Assembly: GCA_021809435.1 (NCBI GenBank)
Contig: JAKBAD010000005.1
Span: forward strand, 1-64,000
Source of the DNA: Pseudomonadota bacterium
Lineage (GTDB): Bacteria > Pseudomonadota > Alphaproteobacteria > Acetobacterales > Acetobacteraceae
Length of the DNA: 64,000 nucleotides
Reading direction: 5' to 3'
The notes under the pieces were generated by a model that worked only from the letters and a program-made list of their open reading frames with translations, was not told the DNA's origin and did not search any database. The position numbers were made by a program, and so were the translations under genes. Of this stretch, positions 41,765 through 51,596 are shown one piece after another. Numbering within the stretch: position 1 is the stretch's first letter; the number at the start of each line of letters is the position of its first letter.

Positions 41765-41911
41765 TGGTTGACATTTCAACCGCACCGGGAAATAAATTAC
41801 TTATCAGAAATTAAGTATTTCGAATTGCAAAGGGCTGCTCTTGTGAGCACAACCAAGTCGCCTCTCTCCTCCTCCGGCTGGCCGGTGGCCGGGAATCTTC
41901 CGGGCAGATGC
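41765..41911 (+). pseudogene. Decayed 5' end of a second hsdM
   Basis: GGTTGACATTTCAACCGCACCGGGAAA-like sequence from 41766 (TTGACA at 41768-41773) repeats the hsdM upstream region at 34923 with few changes. Farther on, GTG 41843 opens a frame reading VSTTKSPLSSSGWPVAGNL, which aligns without gaps to the HsdM start [19 protein letters not shown] (about 10 of 19 positions identical counting the initiator). The likeness ends soon after, and druH begins at 41959. It is a relic of another type I locus or a partial duplication; its promoter may now serve druH. Confidence 0.65.
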
Positions 41912-41958
41912 AAACGGTACTATGCCAGCCTATTCATTTACGCGGCGCAGCGCGGATA

Positions 41959-44900
41959 ATGCTTTCTCCTCCTTTCCTTTCCGCTCGTATTGAGCAGCTT
42001 GAAAACAGCTTCGCTAAAGCAAAAGGAAACTACGCACAGTTAAAGCTGATAGCGAATGAGCTTGAACATCAAAACACACCGAATGCGAGGCGTTTGCATA
42101 TCAAGGTAGTGGCGGAAATGTTGCGTATAAAACGCGAGGCTACGGATTCCGCGTTGCCTGTGCGTCCTTCGCTCCCGTCCCTACTTCGCGCGCTACTTGA
42201 TCGGTTCAAGCTTGATGTACCTGACGGTCGGCCCCTGCATAGATACCGATTGGGTACAGAGGATTACGATCAACTGACGGTATTGTTGCGCCAGCGTGCT
42301 TCACGGCTCCAGAGCTGGAATGAGAGTGATGCGGCTTTGCTGGTGCTTTGGGCTTCGGCTTGGTTCCGCCGTGAATACGGCGGTGGTATCCGTAAATATC
42401 GTGAACTCGGTGCGGCCATCGGCGCAACGCTCGAGGAACGCGAGTGGCCCCATCTGATTGAGTATGGTCTGAAGTGGTGGAAGCGGCCGGTAGTCAAGCG
42501 TACCAGCGGGCGGCATTGGCTGCTGACGATCGCTGTGGAGGGTGGTTTCCCTGTCCGTGTGTTGCAGGCAGGTGCAGGATGGCTACCAAGGTATCTCAAA
42601 GGGGTAGTAGGTCGACTGCTTGGGATCTCTGACGATCCTTCGCCTGACGACGCTTTCGCTATGGCGGATGCCGCGAAGGAGGATCTGCGCGACACCTACC
42701 GCCAGGAGGCCTTCATTGCACTGGCGGCTGATTTGGCGCTGGCGATTGTGAAATTACGGCGCATCGCCGAGGCAGCCGCACCGAACCTCGTGCCATCGGC
42801 CGTCCTCGACCAGATCCGCCCTGGCTGGCGTGATGAGTTGCCGATCGCGGCTGATACGGATGCAGCGCGCGCGCTGGTGGATGGGATGCTTGCTGCCAAG
42901 AAGATTGCGCGCGGTCTGAGCGGCGGCATGGGCTGCGTACGTGTGTTGCGACGAGGTTTCAAAGAGTGGAGCGCGGGGCTGAGGCTGTCGCTTGTAGGCG
43001 AATTCAAGTCGAATGCCCTTGCGGGGGTGGCTGAGCGAGGGACGCGACTGGGCGTCCATCCTTACGGTGTTTTGGCGCGAGCTCTGGGTGAGGAGTTAGC
43101 CTTTCTCGATCCACCGGGCGAGGATGGCGATAGTTGGCGGGTGCGTCCCCTTACTCGCAGGACCGAATTAGATGATGTTCCGTTGGAAGCACGCATCGAG
43201 GTGCTAATCCAATCACCTAATGGTGCTGCGCGCACGATGCAATGGCCCGGAGGCGGTTCCGAACGTAGCGACGTCCTCACATTCGAGATCGATGCTGAAG
43301 ATACAAATGGACCAAAAACTTTGGTGCTTGCCGCGCAGGGATCGGCTAGTCTGCGTGCCGAACGAGTCGTTGTTGCCGCGCCGGCCGATTGGTCCGTTCG
43401 CTGGGAAGACGAAGCCGTTGAGGGGGCGCCGACGAGCATTGGCGCGACGAGAGACGGGCGCGGGTTGTGGCTCACCGATAAATCTCTGTTGGTGGAGAGC
43501 ACGGACGGCGACCAGCTCTATTGCATCCAAACAGGTGTCGACGAGGAACTGCGTGATCGAATAGGGCTCGACGGCCAGTCGCCGCGAGGCTTCGACAGCG
43601 CGGACGATGTCTTCCTGTTCGCCGGCCCGCCGACGGTCACTTGCTATCGCGGGCGGACTTCGACGAAACCGGCGGACAACGAACTGCTCTGGCGTCGGGC
43701 GCGAGGCGATTCGTGGCAAGAACTGGCGCGTTCCCGGCTCCCTGTCGGGGCAATCGACATCATGTGGCGCGACGTGCGAACGAGATTTGTTCGTGATCGC
43801 GTGCGTGCGGCCATTGTGCCGCAATCCGCGCGTGTCGTGCGCGAGCGTGATGGTGAAGGTTGGCGCTATAGCTTTCAGGGATTCGGCGAACTGGCGATCT
43901 CGCCGGAGCCTGCCACTGGATTAAATGTCGAGCAGCGCCCAGGCGACGTCTTCGCGCTCTCGTTCCGCAGCAATCCGGTACGCCGCGTCACCTTCGTGCT
44001 TCGGATACCGAACAGCACGTGCACGATCCGCATCACCCTGCCTTTCCCCTTGCGCGATGGAATTGCACATTGGAATGGCAAGATCGTGCCGCCGGGATCA
44101 GAGATAACGCCGGCGGAACTGGCCGAGCTTGTCGCCTTCGGTGAGGGCAAACTCACGCTGTGCTGCGAACTCAAGAACACCGAGAGAGGCTATCCCGCAC
44201 ACTATACGCTTGGTGAACGCGAACTGGGTTTACGACCGCTGTCGGATCGGGTTCGTAGCGACCTTGCTTCTGCCGGGATCGACGCCTGGGTCGCGCTCAG
44301 TATCGGTGATGGCGCTCCGCCTTGGCGCATCAAGCTGTTTGATCTCGAAGTTCGTTACGATAACGGCGCGGCGTCGGTCGTGAAACCTGGGTTAGAAGAG
44401 GAGCCGCTGATCCTGGCGGGACGATCGGTTGCGATGCCCTGCGAAGAACGCCGTTTGGCCGCCATCGATCTTGAAGATGCGTTGAACCGGCGCTCAATAC
44501 CGCTTCCCGAGAACATGACTGGCGCTTGGTGGGTGTATTTGCGTAGCGACCGCGCTGTGCGATCGAGGCCGTCGATTGTTCCTTGCGTCGGTGAGACAGT
44601 AGCCGTCGGCGATGGCTTGGCCGCAACGGTCGTGATCGCCGCTCCATCGGCTCGACAGGCCGCGATCGTTGAGCGCCTGAACGCGATTGCCGCTGACACA
44701 GATGGTGCAGCGGAAGATGTTGGATGGTTGAACAAGCTGATCGGTTCGTTGGACGGCTTGCCAGCATCCACATTTGACGTTCTGGCGAAGCTCTCCGACG
44801 CGCCGGTTGTTCTTGCGCGTCTGCTGCTGTCCGCCGGTGACGCTGCCCAAGGAGGCATTTGGCGGCTCGAAGCGGAGTTGCCCTTTCTATGGGCGGCACT

Positions 44901-45420
44901 GCCGCTGACGGCATGGAGCGCAGCCGCCAATGCGCTTGGACGTAGCGTAATGAGTCCACTCCTGGCAGCAGGCTGGGAGTTGGCTCGGGCGGCCCCGATG
45001 GGGAAGCAGGTCATCGATAGCGCCGCCACTCGCACCGGCAATCTCGATCCCGTGATTGGCGCCGCGCTCGCGGCGGCTGACCTCCTCCCAAAACCTTCGT
45101 TGATCCCCTCCATCCGCGATGCCGCCCAAGGCTATGTGCGCCGCACGTTCGATCGCGGTGACATGGCGATCGGGCTGCCAAAGCAGACGAGCGTGTTCCG
45201 CACGCCGGAACTCGATCCGCATCTTCCCGGCTGGTTCAAGACCACGTTCGATTTAATGCACCTGGAAGCGCTGGACGCTCCCATCGTCGCCGCTGTCGCA
45301 GCGAAAACGAACACTAAGTTAACGCGCGCGCAGCTTCGGCGCTGCAAGGAGGCGATGGTGGCCGATCCGATCTATTTCGCGGAGGGTATCACGGCGGCGT
45401 TGCTGGGCGAAGAGCAATAG
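41959..45420 (+). CDS. druH: DruH-like protein of a type III Druantia system
   Basis: The product is a very large protein (1153 residues from ATG 41959; 1170 from ATG 41908) with no motif I can assign. The N-terminal 70 residues are helical (LSARIEQLENSFAKAKGNYAQL). A region near 100-200 has aromatic-rich segments (WPHLIEYGLKWWKRPVV), and the middle is beta-rich. It is identified as DruH because it directly precedes a 2015-residue DruE-type helicase, the exact two-gene make-up and size of Druantia type III, which blocks phage by an unknown mechanism. The start is uncertain, as neither ATG has a strong ribosome binding site. Its promoter may derive from the hsdM relic upstream. Confidence 0.72.
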   Translation: MLSPPFLSARIEQLENSFAKAKGNYAQLKLIANELEHQNTPNARRLHIKVVAEMLRIKREATDSALPVRPSLPSLLRALLDRFKLDVPDGRPLHRYRLGTEDYDQLTVLLRQRASRLQSWNESDAALLVLWASAWFRREYGGGIRKYRELGAAIGATLEEREWPHLIEYGLKWWKRPVVKRTSGRHWLLTIAVEGGFPVRVLQAGAGWLPRYLKGVVGRLLGISDDPSPDDAFAMADAAKEDLRDTYRQEAFIALAADLALAIVKLRRIAEAAAPNLVPSAVLDQIRPGWRDELPIAADTDAARALVDGMLAAKKIARGLSGGMGCVRVLRRGFKEWSAGLRLSLVGEFKSNALAGVAERGTRLGVHPYGVLARALGEELAFLDPPGEDGDSWRVRPLTRRTELDDVPLEARIEVLIQSPNGAARTMQWPGGGSERSDVLTFEIDAEDTNGPKTLVLAAQGSASLRAERVVVAAPADWSVRWEDEAVEGAPTSIGATRDGRGLWLTDKSLLVESTDGDQLYCIQTGVDEELRDRIGLDGQSPRGFDSADDVFLFAGPPTVTCYRGRTSTKPADNELLWRRARGDSWQELARSRLPVGAIDIMWRDVRTRFVRDRVRAAIVPQSARVVRERDGEGWRYSFQGFGELAISPEPATGLNVEQRPGDVFALSFRSNPVRRVTFVLRIPNSTCTIRITLPFPLRDGIAHWNGKIVPPGSEITPAELAELVAFGEGKLTLCCELKNTERGYPAHYTLGERELGLRPLSDRVRSDLASAGIDAWVALSIGDGAPPWRIKLFDLEVRYDNGAASVVKPGLEEEPLILAGRSVAMPCEERRLAAIDLEDALNRRSIPLPENMTGAWWVYLRSDRAVRSRPSIVPCVGETVAVGDGLAATVVIAAPSARQAAIVERLNAIAADTDGAAEDVGWLNKLIGSLDGLPASTFDVLAKLSDAPVVLARLLLSAGDAAQGGIWRLEAELPFLWAALPLTAWSAAANALGRSVMSPLLAAGWELARAAPMGKQVIDSAATRTGNLDPVIGAALAAADLLPKPSLIPSIRDAAQGYVRRTFDRGDMAIGLPKQTSVFRTPELDPHLPGWFKTTFDLMHLEALDAPIVAAVAAKTNTKLTRAQLRRCKEAMVADPIYFAEGITAALLGEEQ

Positions 45421-45431
45421 GGGGAACAGGC

Positions 45432-48400
45432 TTGCGCACGTTGACACCTTTTCAGGCGGTGGAAGAAATCCGTCAACGGTCGGTCGAGGCGATCCTTGGC
45501 CTGAGTGGCCTCAACCATCCCGCGCTTGCCGCTGAGATTCGCCGGAAATTCGGTGGTCGGGACATCGCTTCCGGAGCCTTGCTCCAGGAGCCGATCCTCG
45601 AAGCCGCATTTCCTTTCGTCGAGGCCGAACCGACGCTGGCTTCGCTTTCTGGCACCTTGTTGCACCCCAAGATCGTCGATGCGCTCGATCAACCGGGCGA
45701 TCCTCGAATTGGAAAGGACTGGCATCCTTATAAGCACCAGCTTGAGGCTTGGCAGCATCTGACCGCTCCCACTCCTCAATCGATCCTCGTCACCAGCGGC
45801 ACCGGCTCGGGCAAGACCGAATGTTTCATGGCCCCTTTGCTTGACGCTCTAGCGAGAGAGGCGGAGGCTCAGCGCGAACCGCTCAGTGGCGTGCGCGCAA
45901 TCGCGCTCTATCCGCTCAATGCGCTGATCGCCAGCCAGCAGGATCGCCTTGGCAAATGGACCAAGCCGTTCGGGGGCAAGATACGCTACGCCCTCTATAA
46001 CGGCGAAATGCCCGAAGACGACAAGGATGCGCGCGAGCGCACCGTCCCGGAGCAAGTCCTGTGCCGCCGCACCCTACGGAGCAATCCACCGCCCATCCTC
46101 GTCACCAATGTGACGATGCTCGAATATCTAACAGTGCGCCGGAAGGATCGGCCGATTCTGAACACCTCGCGAGGGAATCTACGCTGGATCATCCTCGACG
46201 AGGCGCACAGCTACACCGGTTCCAATGCGGCGGAGATTGCATTGCTCCTGCGGCGGGTGTTGTTGGCCTTCGATGTAACACCGGATCAGGTCCGGTTCGT
46301 CGCAACGTCGGCGACAATCGGTGAAGGCGCCGATGTCACGGAGGAACTGCGGCGCTTTCTATGCGATGTGTCGGGTGCGCCGGAGGACCGCGTGCATGTC
46401 GTGGTCGGCCATCGTCGCACACCGAACCTGCCGCCACCCGATCTGGAAAAGAGTCTAGGCGACATCGACGTTTCCGAACTCGACGCCGGCGCGGCCTTCG
46501 ATCGGCTTGCGTGCAATCCGGTGGTGCAGAACCAGGTGGCCGAACTCACGCGCGGCGCGCGTGCATGGTCCAAAGTCGCCAGAGAACTAAGCGAAACGGG
46601 TAGGGAACCTGAGGCACTTGCCCTGGCGCTGGCTCGTGCCGAAAAGGGCGGCGAGCGGCTGCTACCTTTGCGCGTCCATGCGTTTCATCGGGCGATTCCG
46701 GGACTGTGGACCTGCCTCGATCCCGACTGTGCCGATCGGGTCGATGGCTGGCCTTTTGGTGGCCTATTGCCGGAAGCGCTCGGCAAATGCCCGGCTTGCG
46801 GCGGCAGGGTGCTGCCAGTGGTGTCCTGCCGAAGTTGCGGTGAACCTTTCCTTGATGCCGTTGAAGAGAGCCGAATTCTGCGCTCGCGTGATGAAGACGA
46901 GCGCGAAGACGACTATGCACGGGATTCAGAAGAGGAAAGCGCTGCATCGTCGGACGATGAGGCTGCGCGATCGACCGCGCCGGGCATCGAACGCCTTATT
47001 GCTGTGCGGCCCCTGCCCCATGCTCGCCCGCTACACGTCGATCCGCACAGCGGCGCCATCGGCGATCAGCGGCACGATGGCTTTGTTGCTCTGTCGTGCC
47101 ATGACCGCGAGGAGCCTGAATTCTGTCCCGCCTGCCAGACGGCCGCCACGGAAAAGCAACCGCGCATTTTGTGGCCTTTTCGATTCGGCGCGCCCGCCAT
47201 CCTGAGCAATGCGAGCCCGGTGCTGCTCGAAAGCACTGAACCCTCGACGCCCGATCCGGAAGCCGCGCATTCTTCCCCCGCCGAAGGGCGGCAACTGCTG
47301 TCCTTCACCGACAGCCGGCAGGGAACGGCACGTTTCTCCGCGAAACTGCAAAACGCTTCCGAGCGAAATCACGTGCGCGCGCTGATCTATTTTGCGGCGC
47401 AGGATTCGCTGAGAGCGTCCCCCGAGGAAGAGCAAAAAGCCAAGGAAATCGAGAAAGCAGTTGCGGATTTGCGATCTAAAGGCGTGAACGAGGCGACAAT
47501 CGCATTGCTTGTCGGCGACTCGTCAGGTGGGCCGAAGAGCAAGGGACTTCCTTGGGAGACTGTGCGGAGCCGGCTGATCGAGCGCGATGAAGTCAGCTAC
47601 TGGATGCGTCGGGTCTGGACGAAACGCGATCCGGAGCGTTTTGGCGATCCGGTGAAGGGACCGGAGCGTTTTGCCGAATTGATGCTGCTGCGGGAACTTG
47701 CCCGCCGTACCCGACGCGCTAATTCGCTTGAGACCATGGGGCTGGCGAGCCTGCGCTTTCAGGCTATTGAGAAACTTCCCGAGGCGAGAACACCGGACGC
47801 GCTGCGCGCCAAGGGAAAAACCATCCAGGACTGGCGCGATTTCCTATATCTGAGCCTCACCAATGCCGTGCGGGACTACTTCGCGATCCGGATCGACGGA
47901 CGTGATGCACATTGGTTACAGCCGGGCATACCACCGAAGCGATTGATCGGCCCCAATGACACCATCACCGCAAGAACGGAACTTCGGTGGCCGCAGGTGC
48001 GACCAGACTACGTTGCACAGCGCGGCACACTTCCCCGCCTGCTGGAGATTGCGCTCGGACTGAACCCAGAAGAGCGTGGTGATCGCGACATCATCAACGA
48101 GCTTCTCGAAAAGGCATGGTTCGATCTGAGGCCGCTGCTCATCACCGCAGGGGGCGGTGATGATCTGCGGCTGGACCTCGGCAACGCGCTAATCGCACCG
48201 GTGGAAAAGGCATGGCGCTGCCCAGTCACGCGACGTGTGCTCGACACGGCTTTCTGTGGCTATACGCCTTACGGTCTGCGAACCGGATCGACACGCGGAA
48301 CGGGGGCCCGCGCGGAGCCTATCGAGATGCCGCTACATCCAACCCCTTTCTTGACCGAGCCAGGTGACGAGACGCGAGTAAGAAAGTGGCTGGCGGACGA

Positions 48401-51400
48401 TGCGTGTGTAGGACAGTTGCGGGCGGCGGGATTATGGACCAACCTTCACGATCGGATTGCGCTTGGATCGCCCTATGCGCGATCGGCAGAGCATTCGGCC
48501 CAACAGCCCTCGCGGCGGCTGCGCAATTACGAGGCCGAGTTCCGTCGTGGCGAGATCAACATCCTGAACTGCTCGACGACTATGGAGATGGGCGTCGATA
48601 TCGGCAGCGTCTCGACGGTGATGATGACCAATGTGCCGCCGTCAATCGCCAACTACCGGCAGCGCGTTGGTCGCGCTGGACGTCGGCGTCAGGCCACAGC
48701 GCTGGCCTTCACCTATTGCAAGGACACGCCGATCGAATGGGAAGCTTTCCGCACACCGGTTCGCTTCCTCAGCCGTGCCGTCGCCGCGCCGCGCGTTTCG
48801 CTGGACTCGGGTCCACTCGTTCAACGGCATGTCAACGCCTTGCTGCTGGCGGCGTTCGTCCGGGAGCAGAATGGCGACACGACCACGACCAAGGCGGGCG
48901 CATTTTACGGGTTCCCGGCGGACCTGCGGACGGAGCGTCTGCCCGATCCGCCATCGGCGGGATTCCGCGCCTGGCTCGCCAAGCCGAGCACACACGAAGC
49001 GATGGCCAAAGCAACCAGAGAGCTGGTGCGCGGCTCGGTGCTCGAGAATGACACAGGCTTGTTCGAAGGCGTTGCAGCCGCTGTCGAAACGGCCGAAGCC
49101 GAGTTCCGTGCCGAGTGGGATGGCCTGCAATCGCAGGCGGCCGGGCTGGATCGCGATGCAGCGAAGAAAGCGATCGGGTTTCAGCTCCAGCGGCTGTGCG
49201 GCGAGTTCCTGCTGTCCGACCTGTCTAATCGCGGCGTGCTTCCGGGGCATGGTTTCCCCACCGCCGTCGTCCAGTTCATACACAAGGATGAGCCGGATAG
49301 CGATGAGGGCAACACCGAGGAAGGCAGTCCGTTCCGGCGTCGTTTCTTCGCCAGCCGGAACCTGGATCAGGCGATGCGGGACTATGCGCCCGGCGCCGAC
49401 GTGGTGATCGACGGGCTGGTGTACCGATCGGCGGGGGTTACGCTCAACTGGAAGCGGCCTGCGGGGGACTCGGACTCCCGTGACATCCAAAGCCTGGGTT
49501 TTGTCTGGCATTGCCAAGCGTGTGGCGCTGCCGGCACGCTTCATGGTCGGGTCGAGGAATGCCCGGAATGCGGTGCAACCGGTGAAACGCTTCGACAACA
49601 CGAATATTTACGGCCAGCCGGCTTCGCAGCGGAACGGGAGCCGGCACACGCCGAAGCGGATATCGTCTCCTATGTGCCGCCTGAACCTCCCATTGTCGCC
49701 GCGAGAGGGGCAAGCTGGCATCCGTTGCGGGTTCCTGAACTCGGGCGATCCCGCACGAGCGCGAACGGTTTGGTGTTTTACGCCAGCGCGGGCAGCGAAC
49801 AGGGCGCCGGCTATACGATATGCCTTCACTGCGGACGCGCGCAGGCGGAAGGTGTGCCGGGAAGCCTGTCCTTCGCCGAGCACAGGCCGCTCCGCTACAC
49901 GAAAGCTGACGATGACGGGAAATGCCCCGGCGCGACGAAGCCGTTCGCGATCAAACAGAACCTCCTGCTCGGGCACGAGGTCCGCACCGATGTGTTCGAG
50001 TTGCAGCTCAACGGACTCGATCAGCCGGGCGCCGCATGGGCATTCGGATCGGCACTGCGCACGGCGCTCACGCGCGAACTGGGCGTCGAACTGAACGAGG
50101 TCGGGCTTTGGGTTGAGCCTCGGCAGACCGCGATCGGCGGCCGAAGCCACACCCTGTTCCTGTTCGATCGCGCGGCAGGCGGCGCCAGGTTTTCCGCAAG
50201 AGCAAAGGATTTGTTCGCGAAGCTGTTGAATCCTGTCCGCGACTTGCTCGATTGCAAGGTGGATGGTTGCGTCAAGGGCTGTTCTGCTTGCGTCCTGACG
50301 CCCGATCTGCACGACCAGCAGCGGATTATCGACCGGCAGGCCGCGCTTTCCTTTGTCGATAGTCGCTTGCATCTGCTGGCCGCACCGGATTCCGCCGATC
50401 TGTTCGTCCCTGGCGCCAGTTTTAGCGACGATCTCGCGGACGAGTTGGCGGCGGGGAGCGGAGCCGTAATAGTCTGGAGCGAGTCCTTCGATCTGGCCGA
50501 GTTGCTCGATGGCAACTTCCTCCGCCTGGCGGCATTTCTCCAGCGTGCCGGGCGCCTGCTCACCCTCGTTCTGACGCAGGCGGCCTTGTCCGCAATGGAC
50601 GATGCGACGCGGCTGGGGTTGCGGGATCTGGCGATCCGCTATGACATTACCTTGCGCCAAGGGGCTGCGCCGCGCTTTCAGAATGGCGCTGTCGCCGTCA
50701 CCGCTATTGCGAATGGTCGGGCTGGAGAGATTTGGGCGACCCGTGACGGCAAGGCCGGTATTCTAGGTTCCGGGTGGGGCGTCGCCGCTGAGTTGCCGAT
50801 CCTGCGCGCGCCTTGGGACGCCGAGGTCGAGAGTGATGCGTTGCCTGCCGACGTCCTGGAAGCACGCGCCGACGCCGCGTTTGTGAGCTTCACGAAGGCT
50901 TGTGACGGCTCGCTTTCGAGTTTCGGCGCGCATTTGCTCGAACTGGTGAAACCCCTTCTCCAGCGCGTGGGTGGTTGGCGACCAGGTCGCCTCGTTAGGG
51001 TTGAATATTTCGATCGCTATCTGAAATCTCCACTCAATCTCCGTCTGGCCTGCGAGTGCATTGCGGCACTTTCCGAGGCCCTGGGGAGTGCGGAGCAAAC
51101 GCAAATGTTGCTGGTGAGTGAGCCCTGGCGCTCTGATCCCCGCTATGATGACAAGCGACCTTGGCAAATTAACCACGATTGGCGCTTTGACGATGACCGC
51201 GCTGAAGTGGCCGAGGCCGTCGCTGCCAAACTCGGCTTGGAGGGGGTATTGACCCTCAAAAGAGATCGACATGCGCGGGAGATGGTTTTGCGCTTCGATG
51301 ATTCAACGTCGATAACTCTGGTTTTCGATCAGGGGTTTGGCTGTTGGTCAGTTCCCAAAGGCAGTCCCCTTCACTTCGACTTCGACGCAGATCCACAGTA

Positions 51401-51479
51401 CCAAGCCACGAGGCTGCTGGCTTTAAGCGCGACAATTCAAGGGCCCGCCGATCCATCATATATTGTTGCTTATAGATAA
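45432..51479 (+). CDS. druE: DruE-like DEAD/DEAH helicase with DUF1998
   Basis: The 2015-residue SF2 helicase has VTSGTGSGKTECFMAPLLD as Walker A (near residue 118), IILDEAHSYTGSNAAEIALL as motif II, VRFVATSATIG as motif III and NYRQRVGRAGRR as motif VI near 1080. Zinc-ribbon cysteines occur near 450-475 (CPACGGRVLPVVSCRSCGEP) and again near 1355-1380. A DUF1998 region (about 1515-1640) includes GAAWAFGSALRTALTRELGV and the Cys-rich CKVDGCVKGCSACVL. The C-terminal 350 residues are unassigned. Size, domain order and the DruH partner identify the common core protein of Druantia. It starts at TTG 45432, 11 bp after druH, and converges on zorD. Confidence 0.85.
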   Translation: MRTLTPFQAVEEIRQRSVEAILGLSGLNHPALAAEIRRKFGGRDIASGALLQEPILEAAFPFVEAEPTLASLSGTLLHPKIVDALDQPGDPRIGKDWHPYKHQLEAWQHLTAPTPQSILVTSGTGSGKTECFMAPLLDALAREAEAQREPLSGVRAIALYPLNALIASQQDRLGKWTKPFGGKIRYALYNGEMPEDDKDARERTVPEQVLCRRTLRSNPPPILVTNVTMLEYLTVRRKDRPILNTSRGNLRWIILDEAHSYTGSNAAEIALLLRRVLLAFDVTPDQVRFVATSATIGEGADVTEELRRFLCDVSGAPEDRVHVVVGHRRTPNLPPPDLEKSLGDIDVSELDAGAAFDRLACNPVVQNQVAELTRGARAWSKVARELSETGREPEALALALARAEKGGERLLPLRVHAFHRAIPGLWTCLDPDCADRVDGWPFGGLLPEALGKCPACGGRVLPVVSCRSCGEPFLDAVEESRILRSRDEDEREDDYARDSEEESAASSDDEAARSTAPGIERLIAVRPLPHARPLHVDPHSGAIGDQRHDGFVALSCHDREEPEFCPACQTAATEKQPRILWPFRFGAPAILSNASPVLLESTEPSTPDPEAAHSSPAEGRQLLSFTDSRQGTARFSAKLQNASERNHVRALIYFAAQDSLRASPEEEQKAKEIEKAVADLRSKGVNEATIALLVGDSSGGPKSKGLPWETVRSRLIERDEVSYWMRRVWTKRDPERFGDPVKGPERFAELMLLRELARRTRRANSLETMGLASLRFQAIEKLPEARTPDALRAKGKTIQDWRDFLYLSLTNAVRDYFAIRIDGRDAHWLQPGIPPKRLIGPNDTITARTELRWPQVRPDYVAQRGTLPRLLEIALGLNPEERGDRDIINELLEKAWFDLRPLLITAGGGDDLRLDLGNALIAPVEKAWRCPVTRRVLDTAFCGYTPYGLRTGSTRGTGARAEPIEMPLHPTPFLTEPGDETRVRKWLADDACVGQLRAAGLWTNLHDRIALGSPYARSAEHSAQQPSRRLRNYEAEFRRGEINILNCSTTMEMGVDIGSVSTVMMTNVPPSIANYRQRVGRAGRRRQATALAFTYCKDTPIEWEAFRTPVRFLSRAVAAPRVSLDSGPLVQRHVNALLLAAFVREQNGDTTTTKAGAFYGFPADLRTERLPDPPSAGFRAWLAKPSTHEAMAKATRELVRGSVLENDTGLFEGVAAAVETAEAEFRAEWDGLQSQAAGLDRDAAKKAIGFQLQRLCGEFLLSDLSNRGVLPGHGFPTAVVQFIHKDEPDSDEGNTEEGSPFRRRFFASRNLDQAMRDYAPGADVVIDGLVYRSAGVTLNWKRPAGDSDSRDIQSLGFVWHCQACGAAGTLHGRVEECPECGATGETLRQHEYLRPAGFAAEREPAHAEADIVSYVPPEPPIVAARGASWHPLRVPELGRSRTSANGLVFYASAGSEQGAGYTICLHCGRAQAEGVPGSLSFAEHRPLRYTKADDDGKCPGATKPFAIKQNLLLGHEVRTDVFELQLNGLDQPGAAWAFGSALRTALTRELGVELNEVGLWVEPRQTAIGGRSHTLFLFDRAAGGARFSARAKDLFAKLLNPVRDLLDCKVDGCVKGCSACVLTPDLHDQQRIIDRQAALSFVDSRLHLLAAPDSADLFVPGASFSDDLADELAAGSGAVIVWSESFDLAELLDGNFLRLAAFLQRAGRLLTLVLTQAALSAMDDATRLGLRDLAIRYDITLRQGAAPRFQNGAVAVTAIANGRAGEIWATRDGKAGILGSGWGVAAELPILRAPWDAEVESDALPADVLEARADAAFVSFTKACDGSLSSFGAHLLELVKPLLQRVGGWRPGRLVRVEYFDRYLKSPLNLRLACECIAALSEALGSAEQTQMLLVSEPWRSDPRYDDKRPWQINHDWRFDDDRAEVAEAVAAKLGLEGVLTLKRDRHAREMVLRFDDSTSITLVFDQGFGCWSVPKGSPLHFDFDADPQYQATRLLALSATIQGPADPSYIVAYR

Positions 51480-51596
51480 ACGGTTAGTGTCTAATCACGA
51501 CACCCATCTCCTGATTGGCGGTGCTGCCCGTGGCGGAGCCCTGGGCTGGACGCTGCCTGTCAGTGACCCTTCTACCTTAAAGAATGATTTCCGAGC

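Noticed and set aside
45432-51479. DISARM (drmA/drmB) as the identity of the large helicase with DUF1998
   Set aside because: DISARM splits the helicase and DUF1998 between two proteins and includes a methyltransferase; here one 2015-residue protein has both, next to a DruH-sized partner.
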